NCBI RefSeq assembly: GCF_040538665.1
Contig: NZ_JBEWXT010000001.1
Span: 2,692,501-2,756,500 of the forward strand
DNA length: 64,000 nt
Source: Aureibaculum sp. 2308TA14-22
Lineage (GTDB): Bacteria > Bacteroidota > Bacteroidia > Flavobacteriales > Flavobacteriaceae
Direction of reading: 5' to 3'
Shown: positions 61,584 through 64,000 of the stretch, in pieces
Layout: each line of letters begins with the position of its first letter
How positions within the stretch are numbered: position 1 is the first letter of the stretch
Made by a program: the position numbers and the translations under genes
Notes under the pieces: generated by a model
The model's input: the letters and a program-made list of their open reading frames with translations, nothing else
Database searches by the model: none
Told to the model about the DNA's origin: nothing

Positions 61584-62507
61584 TTACAAAAATCTTTTTC
61601 TACTAATTAAATATGTAGTCAGCACCTGTTCAAAGCCTTGGTTAATATCGACAGGAACATAATCAATTTTATACTGCATGCATTTCATTTTCAGGTTATT
61701 AAAATAGTTATCAAGTATAGTTTTATAACCCTCCTTTACCGTATCCGGATAAAGATTAATATGCTCTCTTGTTTCTACATCAACAAATCTTTTTGGAGTA
61801 TTATCAAAATCAAAATTTAGTTCTTTTTTTCCATCAAAAGTATGAAACAGCACCACTTCGTGCTTATTATATTTTAAGTGGCGTAGAGCTTCAAACAATA
61901 ATTCTTCATCCCTGTCCGCCTGAAACATATCTGTAAATAAAAATATCAGAGAACGTCTGTGTATTTTATCTGCTATCTCATGTAAAGCTGCAAATGTTTT
62001 GGTTTTGGTTTTTGATTCTTTTTCCAACAACAATTCTAACTGATTCAGTAACATTCGCCTATGACGTTCACTACCTTTAGCGGGAGCATAATATTCATTA
62101 CCTTCAGAATAGACACTTAACCCATAAGCATCACGTTGTCGTTTTAAAATATCTAACAAAGCAGCTGAAGCGATTACTGAAAACCCTATTTTATTAAGTC
62201 GTTCCAAAGAAGGATTTTTTAATTGTGGATAATGCATTGAAGCCGAATTATCAATAATTAAATGACATCTTAAATTGGTTTCCTCTTCATATCTTTTTAC
62301 AAAAAGTTTATCTGTTTTGGCATACAGTTTCCAATCTATATGCTTAGTACTCTCCCCTTTATTATACAACCGATGCTCGGCAAATTCCACAGAAAACCCA
62401 TGGAAAGGACTTTTGTGCATTCCCGTAATAAAACCTTCAACTACCTGATTAGCCAGTAGTTCTAAGTTTTTGATTCCGTAAATGTTTTTTGCTTCTTTAA
62501 CAGACAT
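61584..62507 (-). CDS. DUF58 family protein
   Basis: 307 residues from ATG 62507; an upstream TTG at 62516 is unlikely. The DUF58 core is clear: GKSPFHGFSVEFAEHRLYNKGESTKHIDWKLYAKTDKLFVKRYEEETN without the membrane helices of longer members, followed by a von Willebrand factor A-like domain with MIDAS (LIIDNSASM, then LFTDMFQADRDEELL). DUF58 proteins usually sit beside MoxR ATPases and act in complex assembly or stress response. No moxR is in this window; it may lie beyond it or be absent. TrxA lies 77 bases upstream in the transcript direction. Confidence 0.88.
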   Translation of the reverse strand: MSVKEAKNIYGIKNLELLANQVVEGFITGMHKSPFHGFSVEFAEHRLYNKGESTKHIDWKLYAKTDKLFVKRYEEETNLRCHLIIDNSASMHYPQLKNPSLERLNKIGFSVIASAALLDILKRQRDAYGLSVYSEGNEYYAPAKGSERHRRMLLNQLELLLEKESKTKTKTFAALHEIADKIHRRSLIFLFTDMFQADRDEELLFEALRHLKYNKHEVVLFHTFDGKKELNFDFDNTPKRFVDVETREHINLYPDTVKEGYKTILDNYFNNLKMKCMQYKIDYVPVDINQGFEQVLTTYLISRKRFL

Positions 62508-62521
62508 TAAGCACAAGTTAT

Positions 62522-62563
62522 AAAAAAAGGTTTGAATCTGACTATGTCTGAAACAAACCTTTT
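62522..62563 (-). terminator. Terminator of trxA
   Basis: AAAAGGTTTG (62525-62534) pairs with CAAACCTTTT (62554-62563), a 10-base stem with a T-run on the minus strand (the A-run at 62522 on). It closes the trxA transcript before the DUF58 gene. Confidence 0.75.
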
Positions 62564-62584
62564 ATATTTTTTAAAACTGAAATT

Positions 62585-62902
62585 TTAAACTAAAGCCTCT
62601 AGTTTTTCTGTATATGTAGCCTTTGGAGCTACGCCAACTTGTTTATCTACAACCTCTCCTCCTTTAAAAATTAAAATAGTAGGTATATTTCTAACACCGT
62701 ATTTTGCAGCAAATTCTTGATTTGCATCAACATCTAATTTTGCTATAACCGCTTTACCTTCAAAATCGGTACTTAATTCATCAACTGTTGGAGCTAACAT
62801 TCTACAAGGCCCACACCAAGCAGCCCAAAAATCTACTAAAACAGGTTTTTCTGATTTTAATACTACTTCGTTAAAAGTAGCATCTGTAACTTCTAATGCC
62901 AT
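62585..62902 (-). CDS. trxA: Thioredoxin
   Basis: 105 residues, standard length. The active-site Cys30 and Cys33 lie in FWAAWCGPCRML, with the buried Asp at KPVLVDFW and the cis-Pro in RNIPTILIF. It reduces disulfides in cytoplasmic proteins using NADPH through thioredoxin reductase. A classical thioredoxin, since no signal peptide is visible. Confidence 0.96.
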   Translation of the reverse strand: MALEVTDATFNEVVLKSEKPVLVDFWAAWCGPCRMLAPTVDELSTDFEGKAVIAKLDVDANQEFAAKYGVRNIPTILIFKGGEVVDKQVGVAPKATYTEKLEALV

Positions 62903-63026
62903 ATTATTTAAATATTATTGTTATAATTTTACATTACAAAAATAGCAATTATTTTGCCAATCAAAACAATAGATAATTGCTTTTGCTTATGTTAGTATTT
63001 AAAATAGCTATATCCTTACAAAACCT

Positions 63027-63983
63027 TTAAAAAACATCCCTTGCTACGGCTTTAATATTGTCAGATTTTCCCATTGAATAATAATGTAACACAGGTACTC
63101 CAGCATCTAATAATTCTTTAGACTGTTTAATACACCACTCTACACCAACTTGGCGAACGGCTTTATTATCTTTACACTTCTCTACCTCTTTAATTAATTC
63201 TTCCGGCAAATCAATTTTAAATACCTGAGGTAATAACTGTAAATGTCGTTTTACTGCTATAGGCTTAATTCCTGGAATTATCGGAACAGTAATTCCTGAT
63301 TTTCTAGCCGCATCTACAAAATCGAAGAATTTTTTATTGTCAAAAAACATTTGTGTAACCACATAATCTGCACCAGTATCCACTTTTTGTTTTAAGCGTT
63401 TTAAATCTGTTTGTAGTGATGGAGCTTCTAAATGCTTTTCAGGATAACCCGCAACACCGATACAAAAATCGGCTTTATCATCTGCATCAATTACGTCGTG
63501 CAAATATTTACCAGCGTTTAAGTTTTGAATTTGTTCTACTAACTCTGAAGCAAATGAATGTCCACCATTACATGCTTTAAAATATTGCTCCTGCTTCATA
63601 GCGTCTCCTCTTAGAGCCATAACGTTTTCAATACCCAGATAATGACAATCCACTAATAAATATTCCGTTTCTTCTTTAGTAAAACCTCCACACAACACAT
63701 GTGGTACAGTATCAACATTGTATTTATGCTTTATTGCAGCACAAATACCTACCGTACCTGGACGCATTCTAGTAATTTTTCTATCGAGCAAACCCCCTTC
63801 TTTATCAATATAAACATACTCTTCTCTTGAAGTAGTTACATCAATAAATGGAGGTTTAAACTCCATTAAAGGATCAATATTATTGTATAACGCTTGAATA
63901 TTCTTCCCTTTTTGAGGTGGAATAATTTCAAAAGAAAACAACGTTTTTCCTTTAGCTTGTTTTATATGTTCTGTTATCTTCAT
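63027..63983 (-). CDS. metF: Methylenetetrahydrofolate reductase (NAD(P)H)
   Basis: 318 residues. FSFEIIPPQKG at the N-terminus carries the catalytic Glu, VDVTTSR-like segment (FIDVTTSREEYVYID) and YLGIENVMALRGDAM the FAD site, and VTQMFFDNKKFFDFV follows. It reduces 5,10-methylenetetrahydrofolate to 5-methyltetrahydrofolate for methionine synthesis. Length and the absence of a regulatory C-terminal domain match the bacterial MetF. The ATG at 63983 lies 17 bases from the window end. Confidence 0.95.
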   Translation of the reverse strand: MKITEHIKQAKGKTLFSFEIIPPQKGKNIQALYNNIDPLMEFKPPFIDVTTSREEYVYIDKEGGLLDRKITRMRPGTVGICAAIKHKYNVDTVPHVLCGGFTKEETEYLLVDCHYLGIENVMALRGDAMKQEQYFKACNGGHSFASELVEQIQNLNAGKYLHDVIDADDKADFCIGVAGYPEKHLEAPSLQTDLKRLKQKVDTGADYVVTQMFFDNKKFFDFVDAARKSGITVPIIPGIKPIAVKRHLQLLPQVFKIDLPEELIKEVEKCKDNKAVRQVGVEWCIKQSKELLDAGVPVLHYYSMGKSDNIKAVARDVF

Positions 63984-64000
63984 TTTTATAAGAATGAGGT

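Overview
The window reads as chromosome of a member of the Flavobacteriaceae (phylum Bacteroidota). The DNA is AT-rich. Upstream regions carry the Bacteroidota -7 promoter element TAnnTTTG, in one case with a TTG element exactly 19 bases upstream. Many products belong to families typical of this group: M56/BlaI pairs, TonB-C-like proteins with a PIFPxCEN motif, DUF4407, DUF3667, DUF4260, HYC_CC_PP and S9 peptidases with lipoprotein signals. I cannot name a genus from the sequence alone.

Layout. 1-4123: end of a cyclophilin, a DUF502 membrane protein, then a cassette-like stretch (two small envelope proteins, each preceded by the same 25-base repeat, around a secreted FAD oxidoreductase) ending in a long stem-loop beside rsmG. 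4124-8819: rsmG, a three-His-box fatty acid desaturase, an aminotransferase/thioesterase/nuclease gene chain and a possible 47-residue membrane protein. 8928-21967: an island nested at a tRNA-Leu(TAG) gene. The intact tRNA is at the right end and two degenerate partial copies lie at 11.2 kb and 8.9 kb. The inner part is a six-gene Cu(I)/Ag(I) detoxification set (HYC_CC_PP protein, CusA-type RND pump, TolC-type channel, CopA-type ATPase, CusB-type adaptor, HMA lipoprotein). Palindromic repeats are inserted in frame inside the ATPase and pump genes. The outer part holds an amino acid permease and a broken PepSY-like gene. No integrase remains.

22.0-28.1 kb: an M20 dipeptidase and an S9 dipeptidyl peptidase in tandem, a DUF4407 protein and two tandem paralogous small proteins. 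28.3-35.9 kb: a complete trans-4-hydroxy-L-proline catabolic cluster (epimerase, D-amino-acid oxidase-type dehydrogenase, DapA-type deaminase, semialdehyde dehydrogenase) with a DUF885 metallopeptidase in the operon and a divergent AraC-type regulator. It should convert hydroxyproline to 2-oxoglutarate. 36.0-39.0 kb and 47.7-51.7 kb: two BlaI/M56 antirepressor-type modules with clearly different palindromic operators.

39.1-47.7 kb: housekeeping and membrane genes (PhnA, YjbR, DUF4260, cyclase, HemW, DUF3667, RuvC, EEP phosphohydrolase, flippase-like LPG-synthase protein, glycosyltransferase, Bax inhibitor family). 51.8-59.1 kb: DUF456, an aldehyde dehydrogenase, a small secreted protein, a frameshifted S9 peptidase, a Tat-exported phosphoesterase and a class C beta-lactamase-fold hydrolase. 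59.3-61.4 kb: an accessory block beside tRNA-Asp(GTC), with three overlapping genes led by a TIGR04255-type protein and similar terminator repeats on both sides. This is the best candidate here for an undescribed system. 61.6-64.0 kb: DUF58, trxA and metF.
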